Shown here piece after piece: positions 1-9,411 of a stretch of DNA of 64,000 nucleotides. Source of the stretch: Alopecurus myosuroides (taxonomy: Eukaryota > Streptophyta > Magnoliopsida > Poales > Poaceae); the NCBI GenBank assembly GCA_028641055.1, contig CM054063.1, positions 48,233,920 to 48,297,919 on the forward strand, written 5' to 3'. Position 1 is the first letter of the stretch. The number at the start of each line of letters is the position of its first letter. The notes beneath the pieces were generated by a model that saw only the letters and a list, made by a program, of their open reading frames with translations, was not told the origin of the DNA and searched no databases. The translations under genes and the position numbers were made by a program.

Positions 1-57
1 CGTCTTGCCCCAAGATCAGTTACCCCCGGTAACGTCTGCCGTGATTATCCCACGACA
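1..57 (+). mobile_element. Possible 3' end of another LTR retrotransposon
   Basis: Bases 34-57 (tctgccgtgattatcccacgaca region) closely resemble the last 23 bases of the Tat LTRs in this window (5938-5960), and at base 58 the sequence becomes the minus-strand gag of the neighbouring Tat copy. The simplest reading is that a related LTR element inserted into that gag and only its terminus is in view. The next five bases, ggact, would be its target duplication, but the partner lies outside the window. The match is short, so a rearrangement is also possible. Confidence 0.4.
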
Positions 58-1203
58 GGACTGCCGCGGCACAGCGTGCTGTTTCGCGGCGACAGCCGGG
101 TCGTACACCTGCATCTGCCTGTCTCTGCCAGAATAGCCACTCCGGTCCCTCTCACGGCTGGGATGCGGTGATGAGGCCTGATCGTTAGATCTGGCCGCAT
201 GCGAATGCACCACCTGAGAAGCTCCAGCACCCGGATTGGCTTTCCGGAACTCCTCGTTCTGCCTAGCAGCATCTAGCACTAGCTCATTGAGCCTATCCTG
301 CTGCCGAACGAGCGCATCGCCAGCGAGATTCGGAAACTCAGCAGCTACAGCCTCAGCGGCTCTAAGGGTTTTGGCGGGGGTGCTGTATTTGGGCCTGGTG
401 GTAGCGGTGTTTTGGCTATCAGCCTGGCCAGCGGTTTCACCGACTGCTGCCATCTCGGTGCCTAGGTTGCGACGCGTAGCGCCTGCCTTGGCAGGCCTCC
501 TAACTACAGGCGTAAAGCCGTGAGCTCTGTTGTACTCGTTCTGGTCCAGGTTAAGCTCAAGCCTAACTTTTTCGAATTCCACCTGCTCGGCGAGCAGCGC
601 CTGGCGCTGCTGGTCGAGCTGCGCCCTCATGGTCATGAGCTCGAGCTCGGTGGGAGGCGGCATGCCTACTCGCACGGCGGACGCCGGTATCGTCGATGTC
701 GTAGAAGGAGGGATGTAGCCCGGGATGTTCTGGGGCAGCTCATAGGGCTTGTGCGTCCTGGCAGGCTCACTCGGGCCAGCAACCTCCTCGACGACTGCCG
801 CGGCTGCGGCTGCGCCCTTCCCGGCAGCGATAGCCGGGGCAGTCATCAACACTTCCACGCTGTCCGCAGAACAGCCAGTTGGCTTTCCGCGGGCAGCGAT
901 GACAGCAGGGGGATCTTCCGCGACGTGTACCTGCTCTGGGTACTCGCGGACGATGGTGGTGGCGATGTAGACGATGTGCGAACCGAAGGAGAGCACCGAG
1001 CCGCCCTCCGGCATGGCCCTGCCGCCGAAATCGCCGGCGTTGTCGGTGACGAAGTCGACGGAGCCGAATCTGTGGACAAGGCCACAGACCACGCGCTCCC
1101 TAGTAGCAGAAATGGATCCCGTCCGAACGTGAACTCCAGCCAGCGCCGCTGGTTGCCCCACGGTGGGCGCCAACTGTCGTGGTGGTATCACGGCAGATGC
1201 CAT
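16..1203 (-). CDS. Gag leader ORF of the truncated Tat/Gypsy copy
   Basis: An open frame of 395 codons begins inside the LTR end, passes through the primer site and continues into the gag leader. It aligns with the plus-strand ORF at 5932-7185: both share a region around NAGDFGGRAMPEG, a charged coiled segment rich in Q, E and R, and a later NARQNEE-type helix. Unlike that copy it has no internal stop; the glutamine codon CAG here is TAG at 6574. The last 14 or so codons (bases 16-57) no longer match and probably belong to the adjoining LTR end, so the natural C-terminus is missing. No domain of known function is visible in this N-terminal segment; the capsid domain lies further on, outside the window. 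The real start codon is uncertain. Confidence 0.6.
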   Translation of the reverse strand: MASAVIPPRQLAPTVGQPAALAGVHVRTGSISATRERVVCGLVHRFGSVDFVTDNAGDFGGRAMPEGGSVLSFGSHIVYIATTIVREYPEQVHVAEDPPAVIAARGKPTGCSADSVEVLMTAPAIAAGKGAAAAAAVVEEVAGPSEPARTHKPYELPQNIPGYIPPSTTSTIPASAVRVGMPPPTELELMTMRAQLDQQRQALLAEQVEFEKVRLELNLDQNEYNRAHGFTPVVRRPAKAGATRRNLGTEMAAVGETAGQADSQNTATTRPKYSTPAKTLRAAEAVAAEFPNLAGDALVRQQDRLNELVLDAARQNEEFRKANPGAGASQVVHSHAARSNDQASSPHPSRERDRSGYSGRDRQMQVYDPAVAAKQHAVPRQSCRGIITADVTGGN

Positions 1204-1971
1204 AGGATGGCTAATCTGTTGGGGTCGATGGACACTGGAAACAACAAGATCTACCCAGGTTTAGGGCCCTCGTGTGGAGGTAAAACCCCTACTCCTGCCT
1301 TTCTCTCTTTATATGTGTGTGTCACCGAGTAGCCACAATACAGTTTTGGCCTACAGCCGAGTAGCCACTCTTCTCTCTACGTGATGTGTATGCTAAGTGT
1401 TCTCTCCGAGGCAGCGGCCCTCGCACAGGAGGAGGCAGGGCACCTTATATACTGGTGCCCAGCCGAATATAGCAAATAGGGAAAAGTACAAACAGATGTC
1501 GACATAGTGTGCACACTGCACACTTCCAGCTTCTCGATGACAGCTTTGGCTTCCTAGTTTGTCTTGTGTGCAAAGTCGTTGTGCAAAACCAAGATGACGA
1601 TCTGTTATCACTGCCACAGCCACAGGGTAGGACCCCTAACCTGCGCCATCCTGCTGACACCCTGGCGCGGATAAGCACGCGCTCTGCAGATGAACAGTGC
1701 ACCAATACGGACCCATGATACGCGGGATCCTGTGTCAGAACGGCTCCTTTGACTTCTGGCCCGAGTAGGAACTCACTCCCTCTACTCGGACTACTTCCTC
1801 TACTCGGAGGAACATAAGTTCCTTGATTCTTTCTCCTGGCCATCAGCGTGCATGGCCGAATAGCAGTCGACCGGGTAGCGTGTACCGGGTAGCCAGCTAC
1901 TCTGCCAAATGTCTCTTCTGACCTTGCCCTTAGCACTTGCCTTTACCCTACTCGGGGGTAACCCCCCGACA
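1175..1971 (-). repeat. 5' LTR of truncated Tat/Gypsy copy
   Basis: On the minus strand it begins TGTCGGGGGGTTACCCC at 1971 and ends CACGACA at 1175, the TG...CA termini of an LTR. At 797 bp it is shorter than the 877 and 889 bp LTRs of the related element, through several small gaps. Directly inside it (about 1155-1172, minus strand) is TGGCGCCCACCGTGGGGC, which fits a tRNA primer-binding site two bases from the LTR. Confidence 0.85.
1445..1451 (-). promoter_or_regulatory. LTR TATA box
   Basis: TATATAA on the minus strand, in the context CCAGTATATAAGGTGCCC that is identical in the LTRs of the related element at 5604 and 29297. It is the likely core promoter of this LTR. Confidence 0.6.
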
Positions 1972-4375
1972 GTTCACAAAGTGTATAATGAAATAAAAGC
2001 ACCATGGACCAAATGCATACACAAAATGAAAAATATCCTATATTGGTCAAAGAATAGCATAATGGAGAATAGAAAATATGGTGGACACTTTGGAGAAAAT
2101 TGAGTAGTGGTGAAACATGATCAAGTCTTATTTAGCCTCTAAATTATTCAACTAAAATTACTAATTGAAATATGGTATCCATTGATATAGGACTCTCATT
2201 GCCCATTTATCAGTAGCATCTTAAAATTGTGAGTATTGAAGTAATGAGAATGACAAGGTGGTTGAAAGCCTCATGCCCCGTGAGTGTGAAAACCTACTCC
2301 ATGATTACTCAACTTAAGATTCCTAATAAGCTTTGTACAATCATAATAAGTATTAATGACATCATAGAGAACCGCAAAGAGGTACCTCTTGCCCCATAAC
2401 ATGGAAAGAAGCCCATGTTACAATGAAAAGATGAACAAACGGAGTAGACTCATCATCCTTTTTATTTTCATTCACTATTATGCATAGCTTCTTATTTTAT
2501 TATAGGATGTGTTGTAGAGTCACTCAAGCTGTAAGTAAATTTCCACCATGATAAAGCATGGCTTGGGTTAGCGGCCCAATGCGTTTCTCTAGTCATATAG
2601 ATACTTACTCATAAAAACTTACTATTCCTCTATTTCATTTCGTCATGGCAGGAGTCCAAAAACAAAAGTACATGATATCAACCAAACGTAAATTTTTTGT
2701 GCAATGTTGAAAGCTTTCCGGTGATACACGTTTATAGCTAGCTCCCAACCAAACACTTGTCAAACACAAAACTTGTGGCTCCTATTATTGGGTCATGTTT
2801 ATTAGATGCATAAAAAGTAAGTATGCCTTCAAAAGTTCGTGAGAGTCCTATCCCAAGTTCAACCCATGACAATTAATAAAGTGAATATCTTAATTTAGAA
2901 CATAAATAACACAATAACATCGTGAACATACTCGGAATAGCAATGAAGCTAATGGGAAGATATGGTGGACTCACTGGAAATACTTGGCTAAGGAGTGTTG
3001 GAAACAAGTTTTTTACTTGTTGGAATTTTTAAATTTTTGGGATAGCAAGAGGGAGATAGTTGACCAGCTACTATGCATGCATATGTCCATAGAACTACTC
3101 ATTTCATGACAAACTAAATAAACCAGAAATTAACATCAAGGACATGAATAAGAGATAGCTCAAGACAACATTATTGCAAATTTCTACACATAAAAAGCCT
3201 ATAAATCATGCAAACATATGTAGCTCTTCAAATCAACCATGGCATACCTATTCCAAGTCATAATACTAGCATCCAATACATTCCAACCCCAAACTCCAGT
3301 ATCTCAATCTCATATAAAATGATGGTGGTGGTCTTATCAAAACAAAAATAAAAACAAAAACTAGACGCTTCAAGTCTCGACGATAAATGCTTTGCTTAGA
3401 AAAATAGAAGACGTGTGCTAACCAAAAGAGTGTAGCTCCAGTGGGGTGTTCATCACATCCCCAAGCTTATGGATTTCACCATTCTTGGATGTCTTGAGGC
3501 GCAGCTCCTCTATTCCCTGTGAAAAAACTTCACAAAACATGTTTCTCACATTGTTTTTCTGTGGGGTGAGATTAGCAAGGACAAACAAAGCACATGCTTG
3601 CTGTGAAAAATTCCAAATCAAATGCTCCAGTAGATAGACAATAAGGTTCATTATGTTGTATGTTCACTCTCTTGCTTGAAAGAATCATGGAAATTCGGTG
3701 CATAAAACAAAAGAAGGCAGAATCTGTCCAGAAAAGTAACAGCAGCAAAACGAACGTTTTTCCCTAAACTAGACTCGTCACAAAATTAAGCCAATTTTTG
3801 TGCTTACAGAGGACGAAAAGTTGCAGAACATACTAAAACATTAGCTCAATCCGACATACCAATAAAAAATGTAAAATCATACGGTGAGCAGACTCGTGCT
3901 GAACCAAAAATTTCATGCACTAGGATAACAACTTATAAGTCCAAATGGGTTTGACTTGACTCTTTATTGAAAACTCCAGAATTAAAAAAACAAAAATCTC
4001 TTGAGACAGCAAGAGGACACTAGGAAAATCCAAACAAAAACAACCGGGTTGCCTCCCGTAAAGCGCTTTCTTTATAGCCATATAGCTAGGCTTTACTTAC
4101 TTGATAATCAAGAGGGATAAAGCTCATGAGGGAGCTTGTTCTTCAGCGTGCCCCTCTTCCTTGGGAAGTGCTCCATGATTTTCTTGTGAGGGAACTGAAA
4201 CTTGACATTCCCTTCCTTGGAGTCTATGATTGCACCTGTAGTACGAAGAAAAGGTCTACCCAAAATAATAGGACTAGGGGATTTATCCCCCATATCCATA
4301 ATAATGAAATCAACGGGTACAAAAGTCATGTGCAATTCAATCATAACATCTTTTACTTGTCCTATAGCATGTTTA
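1972..4375 (-). mobile_element. Remnant of a second Ty3/Gypsy element, mostly non-coding
   Basis: Only the segment 4108-4372 is recognisably coding (retroviral-type protease, minus strand). Downstream of it on the minus strand is the motif AAAGCGCTTTACGGGAGGCAACCCGG (4040-4068), a kind of sequence common just after the gag-pro part of Athila-like grass retrotransposons. The remaining 2 kb is AT-rich and I see no gene, LTR boundary or clear repeat in it. It is bounded by the Tat LTR at 1971 and by the CACTA terminus at 4376, so both ends are insertion junctions. The family assignment (Athila-like or a gag-pro-only relative) is inference. Confidence 0.5.
4108..4372 (-). pseudogene. Retrotransposon aspartic protease, C-terminal fragment
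   Basis: The minus-strand frame reads through a motif of the type PVDFIIMDM...PIILGRPFL followed by a helix with IDSKEG, the signature of the C-terminal half of a retropepsin-like protease in plant Gypsy elements, where ILGRPFL is the flap-side conserved block. The catalytic D-S/T-G half is absent because the upstream coding sequence is cut by the CACTA A terminus at 4376; the TTA at 4373-4375 is the expected 3-bp target duplication. The frame ends in a stop at 4108. The missing part should lie beyond the far end of CACTA A, outside the window. It is not expected to be functional. Confidence 0.75.
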
Positions 4376-4392
4376 CACTACTAGGGAAAAGG
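4376..4392 (+). repeat. Terminal inverted repeat of CACTA A
   Basis: CACTACTAGGGAAAAGG is the classic form of a grass CACTA terminus. It interrupts the protease reading frame of the flanking retrotransposon exactly here. Confidence 0.85.
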
Positions 4393-4640
4393 CTACCGCA
4401 GGCGAACCAAATTAGGTTACCGCAGGCGAATATGTGTTCGCCTGGGACCACATCGCCAGCGGTAATGACTTACCGCAGGCGAACATCAAAATGCGCCTGG
4501 GGTAGCTTGACATACCTCAGGCGAACAGGCCTTGTGCGCCTGGGGTAAGCCTTTTACTTGAGGCGAACAAGCAATGTGCGCCTGGGGTACATGTTCGCCT
4601 GGGGTACGATTTCTTATTCGCCTGGGGTATGGTTTTGCTG
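4393..4640. repeat. Subterminal repeats of CACTA A
   Basis: About ten copies of a short motif occur in both orientations, as taccgcaggcgaac and as its partner cgcctggggta. Arrays like this next to CACTA termini are the binding sites of the TNPA-type protein in En/Spm. From 4640 to 4852 the sequence is AT-rich without a gene; it holds a 21-bp direct duplication of tctcgatcatcaccaaatag at 4731-4772. Confidence 0.75.
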
Positions 4641-4852
4641 TGTCAAAAAATAAAAGAAACGAAAATAACAGAATTACAGCAAATTGACAGTAATAAATAT
4701 GAAAATGACAGCAAAATAACAGAAATATTCTCGATCATCACCAAATAGTCTCGATCATCACCAAATAGTCTCGAAGCGAATAGTTTAGTTACAAGCATAG
4801 TTCAAACACTAGCTAGGAGTACATAGTCCAAACAAATCGATAGTTTAGTTAT

Positions 4853-5083
4853 CTAGACAAGCAAAACAACAAGTAGCATCAGCACTAGGAGTACAAGGAG
4901 TATAAACACGGCGATGCCGAAGGTGGTCATCCGGGCCCTCGTCTTCTCCGTCTTCTCTCTCGCTCGGTAAGTGGCGTATCGAGCTTCCGCCTCCACCATG
5001 GTCTTGTACCCCTTGTAGCTGTTGCCGCTGAAACCGTGCACCTGTCTTCGGCATTGGTCCCAGTCGTCGTAGACTCCGGGAAC
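4853..5083 (-). pseudogene. Viroplasmin/RNase H1-N domain membrane protein, 3' part
   Basis: This segment continues the 11 codons at 29688-29654; the Tat element inserted between them with target duplication GGAAC. Joined across the insertion the frame is 86 residues and open throughout. Residues 3-50 match the caulimovirus viroplasmin / RNase H1 N-terminal fold: VYVGRV, PGVYDDWDQC, a QVHGFSGNSYKGY block and EAEARYATY. In RNase H1 this domain binds RNA-DNA hybrid or double-stranded RNA. A basic linker follows, then about 20 hydrophobic residues that end the protein, a tail-anchor-like membrane segment. The frame is intact apart from the insertion, so the family is probably coding in other CACTA copies. 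Its role in transposition is unknown; membrane anchoring is inferred from hydrophobicity only. Confidence 0.7.
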
Positions 5084-5960
5084 TGTCGGGGGGTTACCCC
5101 CGAGTAGGGTAAAGGCAAGTGCTAAGGGCAAGGTCAGAAGGGATGTTTGGCCGAGTAGCCGGCTACCCGGTACTTGCTACCCGGTCGACTGCTATTCGGT
5201 CCTACACATAGATGGCCAGAAGAACGAATCAAGGAAGTAACGTTCCTCCGAGTAGAAGAATTGGCCCGAGTAGAAATGGCGGGATCCTACTCGGGCCAGA
5301 AGTCAAAGGAGCCGTTCTAACACAGGATCCCGCGTATCCCGGGTCCGTACTTTGGCACTGTTCATCTAAGGACGGCGTGCCTGACAGTGACAGTGTGTCA
5401 GCAGGGCGTCGCAGGATAGGGGGGACCTACTTTGTGTTCGCAGCAGTGATAACAGATCGGTTACTTGGTTTTGCCCAACGACTTTCCGCACAGGACAAAC
5501 CTAGAAGCCAAAGCTGTCAGCGGGAGCTCGGAAGGACGGTGTGCACACTATGTCGACATCTATTTGTACTCTTCCTAGTTGGCTGCTTCCGGCTGGGCAC
5601 CAGTATATAAGGTGCCCTGCCCCCTCCTGCACGAGGGATCCTGATTCACGATGAACACATCCCAGAGGCGATTCATATTCTTGAATTAGTTCTAGAGAGA
5701 GAGAAGAGTGGCTACTCGGTAAGAGGCCGAACTTGTACTGTGGCTACTCGGACAGATACTAATACACAGAGAGAAAGGCAGGAGTAGGGGTTTTACCTCC
5801 TCACGAGGGCCCTGAACCTGGGTAGATCGTGTTGTTTGCAGTGTTAGATCCTTACCACACGCGGCTACTCGTCGCGTGATCCCTCCCCGAGCGCCTCCAG
5901 CGTCCATCGTCCCCACAACTTTAGCCATCCTATGGCATCTGCCGTGACACCACCACGACA
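5084..5960 (+). repeat. 5' LTR of the Tat element
   Basis: Starts TGTCGGGGGGTTACCCCC and ends CCACCACGACA. It matches 28765-29653 nearly base for base; the 12-bp length difference is a tandem duplication of ggcactgttcac in the 3' copy (about 29034-29057). The motif ctactcgg / ccgagtag recurs many times in the U3 part. Confidence 0.95.
5604..5610 (+). promoter_or_regulatory. TATA box of the 5' LTR
   Basis: TATATAA in a GC-neutral context, about 350 bp before the LTR end; conserved at the same place in all three LTRs of this family in the window (1445, 5604, 29297). Confidence 0.65.
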
Positions 5961-7185
5961 GTTGGCGCCCACCATGGGGCAACCAGCGGCGCTGGCTGGA
6001 GTTTCCGTTCGGACGGGATCTACTTCGGCGGAGCGCGTGGTCTGTGGCCTTGTCCACAGATTCGGCTCCTTCGACTTCGTCATCGACAACGCAGGCGACT
6101 TCGGCGGCAGGGCCATGCCGGAGGGCGACACGGTGATCTCCTTCGGCTCGCACCTCGTCTACGTCGCCACCGCCGTCGTCCACGAGTTCCCGCAGGAGGT
6201 GCTGGTCGTAGAGGATCCTCCTGCTGTGATTGCTGCTCGCGGAAGGCCTATGGGCCGTTCTGCGAACAACGCGGAGGTGATTGTGGCTGGCCAGGCTACG
6301 GACGCCGGCAAGGGCGCGGCTGGCGCCGCGGGCGTCATCGAGGATCTTGCTGGCTCGAGCGCTGGCGGGAAGACTCACAAGCCCTACGAGAAGGACTGCA
6401 ACCTCCCCCTCTCCACTACTCCGACCATTCCTGCGTCCGCTGCGCGGACTGGCATGCCGCCTCCCACCGACATCGAGCTCTTGACCATGAAGGCGCAGCT
6501 CGACCGGCAGCGCCAGGAGCTGCTCGCCGAGCAGGCGGAGTTGGAGAAGGTTAGGCTTGAGCTCAGTCTAGACTAGAACGAGTACAACAAGGCTCACGGT
6601 TTCACGCCAGTTGCTAGGAGGGCTAGCAAAGTAGGTGCTACGCGGCGCAACTTAGGTGCCGAGATGGCAACTGTTGTAGAGGCTCCTAGCCAATCTGCCA
6701 CCGCAAACACCTCCACTAGGCCTAGGTACAACACCCCCGCCAAAACACTTAGAGCTGCTGAGGCCGTAGCCTCCGAGTTGCCGCATCTCGACGGCGACGC
6801 GCGCGCTAGGCAGCAGGAGAGGCTCAATGAGCTAGTGCTAGAGGTTGCTAGGCAGAACGAGGAGTTACGGAAAGCCAACCTGGGTGCTGGAGGCTCGCAG
6901 GTGGTGCATTCGCATGCGGCCAGGTCTAATGATCAGGCCTCATCTCCGCATCCCAGCCGCGAGAGGGACCGCAGTGGCTATTCAGGAAGAAACAGGCAAA
7001 TGCAGGTGTACGGCCCGACTGTCGCCGCGAAACAGCTCGTTGTGCTGCGACAGTCCGGCCAGAAACACAACTCTGCTGGAGCAGGCTTGCAAGCCCATAA
7101 AGCTCATAGCCAAACGCGAGTTGGAGATCGCCCGAGTCCTTCTCGGCAACAGGTTGCTCAGCCTGCTCGGCGAAGGCCTCAGTAG
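5932..7185 (+). pseudogene. Gag leader ORF with internal TAG stop
   Basis: The frame is open from an ATG inside the LTR (5932) through the primer site to 6573, has a TAG at 6574-6576, and then continues in the same frame to a second TAG at 7183-7185. The copy at 16-1203 has CAG (Gln) at the first position, so that stop is a C-to-T change. Sequence content: a region around NAGDFGGRAMPEG, an acidic-basic helical segment rich in Q, E and R, and a basic C-terminal part. No family of known biochemical function is recognisable; by position it is the N-terminal extension of a Tat gag polyprotein. The true initiation codon may be one of several downstream ATGs. The next ORF (7231) is in the same frame, so both stops interrupt one ancestral reading frame. 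Confidence 0.7.
5963..5979 (+). other. Primer-binding site of the Tat element
   Basis: TGGCGCCCACCATGGGG begins two bases after the LTR. It starts with TGG, as required to pair with the CCA end of a tRNA. The minus-strand copy has CACCGTGG instead of CACCATGG. I do not assign the tRNA. Confidence 0.65.
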
Positions 7186-7230
7186 CCAGCTGCTGCTCAG
7201 CCGCGTGCGGCTGGTCGAGTAGCCAACCTG

Positions 7231-9411
7231 GTGGAGCAGCCTGTGGCCATGGAGGTGGACAGATACGATGACGGCTACTCGGCTATGGGGCTGGCTGGGT
7301 ATGACATCATGGATCGCGTGGGTGAGCGCGTGCTGGAGCCCACTGACGTTCGGTACAAGATGGACCGGATCAATCTGTCCGCGCGGCTCGAGAACACGGG
7401 GCCTCCCGGCCCTGAGTGCTTTGGCCCGCGCATCATGAACGAGCCATCTATGAAGAACTTCCAGCTCGCAAGGGGCACCAAGAGCTACAATGGCAGCACC
7501 AAGCCGGAAGACTGGCTCAATGACTATGTCACCGCGGTCCATATCGCGAACGGCAACCGGAGATGGGCTGTGCGGTACGTTCCGCAAATGCTCGAGGGTC
7601 CAGCTCGCACTTGGCTCAATAACTTGCCCAAGAACAGCATCAATTGCTGGCTGGATTTCTCGGAGGCCTTCATCAGCAACTTCACTAGCACCTACAAGAG
7701 GCCGAATAGGTCGCAGCAGCTGTCTGCCTGCAGGCAGCGAGAAGACGAGACAGATCGCGAGTATCTTACTCGGTGGAGCACATTGCGGAACACCTGCGAA
7801 GGTGTGAACAAAGCGCAGGCCATCACTTGGTTTGCGCAGGGTTGCAAGCACGGCAACATGTTGTGGCAGAGGTTGCAGAGGGAGATGCCGAACACTCTGG
7901 CGGAGACCATCAAGATTGCGGATCAGTACGCGCTTGGTGATCCTACTCAGCCACTGATGGACTCCTCCGAGCCGAGAAGAAACTTCAGCAACAAGCGCAA
8001 TGAGTTCCGCAACAAGCGCAGAGGTGACCGAATAGATACTCGGTATGACCCTGAGGAGGTGAATGCAGTGGGTATCGGAGCTGGGAGCAGCCAAGGGCAA
8101 AATCCTGCTGGAGCCCAGTACGGGCGGAACCAGAACCAGGGCCAAGGCAACAAGAAGCCATACCGAGCTCCTCAGCAGGGTAGCGGCAACTCGGAACTGG
8201 CTAAGAAGTTTGTCTTCGATGACATGAGGGATGGCCCATGTAGCTTCCACACTCAGCACCCCTCGAGGCCCGCCAACCATACTACTCGGCAGTGCGAGTG
8301 GTGGGATCTGATCAGGAATGAAGGCTTGCCTCCTCCTCCTCCTCTGCCAGCTGCGAATGCCAATGTGCAGCCTGCTCGCGCACCCGCAGCTCGGCCTCCG
8401 GCGTTCCCGAGAAGAGAAAATGTGAACCAAGTGGCTTTAGGAGCCAATCGCTACTTCAACAATGAAGGCTACCGCAACAACAACAACAACTGCAACCGCA
8501 ACAACAACAACAGAGGCAACAACAACTACCAGGGCAACAACAATGGTAACAATAATGATGGAGGCCGCAACCAGTACCAAGAGCACCACGAGAGCTACAT
8601 GATCTTCACTTCTGAGCCTGTCGACAAGCAGTCGCAGCACAGGCGTGCCATGGAGGTCAATACTGTGATCCCTGCTGTTCCTCACTACATGCACTGGTGC
8701 AATGTAGAGATCACCTGGTCCCGAGCTGACCATCCTAAGGTGATGCCCAACCCGGGTAGCTACGCCTTGGTGCTGGACCCTACTTTCTTGGGTCCCGAGA
8801 AGAACGTGAGGTTCAGCAAGGTGCTGATCGACAACGACAGCAACATCAACATTGTATACAAGGACACACTCGAGAAGCTCGGGATCGCCGAGAACATGCT
8901 GCTACCCAGCAAGACCACTTTCCATGGCATTGTGCCGGGAATCTCTTGTTCTCCAATGGGCAGAGTGTGGATAGATGTGCTATTCGGTACTAGGGAGAAC
9001 TGCCGCACGGAGAGGCTGCAGTTCGAGGTGGTGGATCATCAAAGCCCCTACCATGCCCTACTCGGCAGGCCTGCACTGAGCAAGTTCATGGCCTCTACCC
9101 ACACTGCATACCTGAAGATGAAGATCACTGGTCTCAATGGCGTGATTACCATCTCTGGTGATTACAAGAAGTCCATGGAGTGTGCCTCTGCTGGTTCTCA
9201 GCTGGCGGAGTCGATGGTGATTGCTGCCGAGAAGAAGAAGATACATAAGGTGGTGGCTATGGCGCAGGCGGCGCAAGGTGTTGCGCCTGGGATGCCGAGC
9301 TCCCAGTACGGGACCGCGTTCCAGGCATCCCAGGAAACGAAGAAGATCCAGGTTGACCCTGAGTTCCCCGACCGAGTTGCCATCATTGGCTCCGGGTTGG
9401 CGGAGAAATAG
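7231..9411 (+). CDS. Gag capsid plus aspartic protease
   Basis: A 726-codon frame. Residues about 90-190 are a Retrotrans_gag (PF03732) capsid domain, recognisable by EDWLNDYV, ARTWLNNLP, WLDFSEAFISNF and a QREDETDREYLTRW block. A basic RNA-binding linker, a degenerate zinc-knuckle-like segment (CSFH...HTTRQCEWW) and an asparagine-rich stretch encoded by aac repeats (8470-8570) follow. Residues about 535-635 are the protease: VLIDNDSNIN stands where D-[ST/G]-G-S is usual, and YHALLGRPAL is the conserved C-terminal block. The substitution near the catalytic Asp makes activity doubtful. The frame ends at TAG 9409-9411, directly before in-frame pol sequence, so it is probably a broken gag-pol junction rather than a natural terminator. 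Confidence 0.85.
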   Translation: MEQPVAMEVDRYDDGYSAMGLAGYDIMDRVGERVLEPTDVRYKMDRINLSARLENTGPPGPECFGPRIMNEPSMKNFQLARGTKSYNGSTKPEDWLNDYVTAVHIANGNRRWAVRYVPQMLEGPARTWLNNLPKNSINCWLDFSEAFISNFTSTYKRPNRSQQLSACRQREDETDREYLTRWSTLRNTCEGVNKAQAITWFAQGCKHGNMLWQRLQREMPNTLAETIKIADQYALGDPTQPLMDSSEPRRNFSNKRNEFRNKRRGDRIDTRYDPEEVNAVGIGAGSSQGQNPAGAQYGRNQNQGQGNKKPYRAPQQGSGNSELAKKFVFDDMRDGPCSFHTQHPSRPANHTTRQCEWWDLIRNEGLPPPPPLPAANANVQPARAPAARPPAFPRRENVNQVALGANRYFNNEGYRNNNNNCNRNNNNRGNNNYQGNNNGNNNDGGRNQYQEHHESYMIFTSEPVDKQSQHRRAMEVNTVIPAVPHYMHWCNVEITWSRADHPKVMPNPGSYALVLDPTFLGPEKNVRFSKVLIDNDSNINIVYKDTLEKLGIAENMLLPSKTTFHGIVPGISCSPMGRVWIDVLFGTRENCRTERLQFEVVDHQSPYHALLGRPALSKFMASTHTAYLKMKITGLNGVITISGDYKKSMECASAGSQLAESMVIAAEKKKIHKVVAMAQAAQGVAPGMPSSQYGTAFQASQETKKIQVDPEFPDRVAIIGSGLAEK

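Larger units (their letters stand above)
58..1971 (-). mobile_element. Truncated Tat-lineage Ty3/Gypsy retrotransposon, 5' end
   Basis: This is the 5' end of a minus-strand Gypsy element: LTR at 1175-1971, a primer site just inside it, and the gag leader reading leftwards. It is the same family as the element at 5084-29653: the LTR starts with the same TGTCGGGGGGTTACCCC and the gag proteins align along most of their length. The right flank GTTCA (1972-1976) should be one copy of its target duplication. The rest of the element lies left of the window. It has diverged more from the internal copy than that copy's own two LTRs have from each other, so it is a separate, probably older insertion. 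Confidence 0.85.

Noticed and set aside
520..1332. 270-codon plus-strand ORF
   Set aside because: It is the reverse complement of the minus-strand gag leader and LTR of the Tat copy; the minus frame has homology to a second copy and this one does not.
4853..5131. Viroplasmin domain as sign of an integrated caulimovirus
   Set aside because: The surrounding sequence is a CACTA transposon; no caulimovirus movement, coat or RT genes are present, and the domain also occurs in cellular RNase H1.
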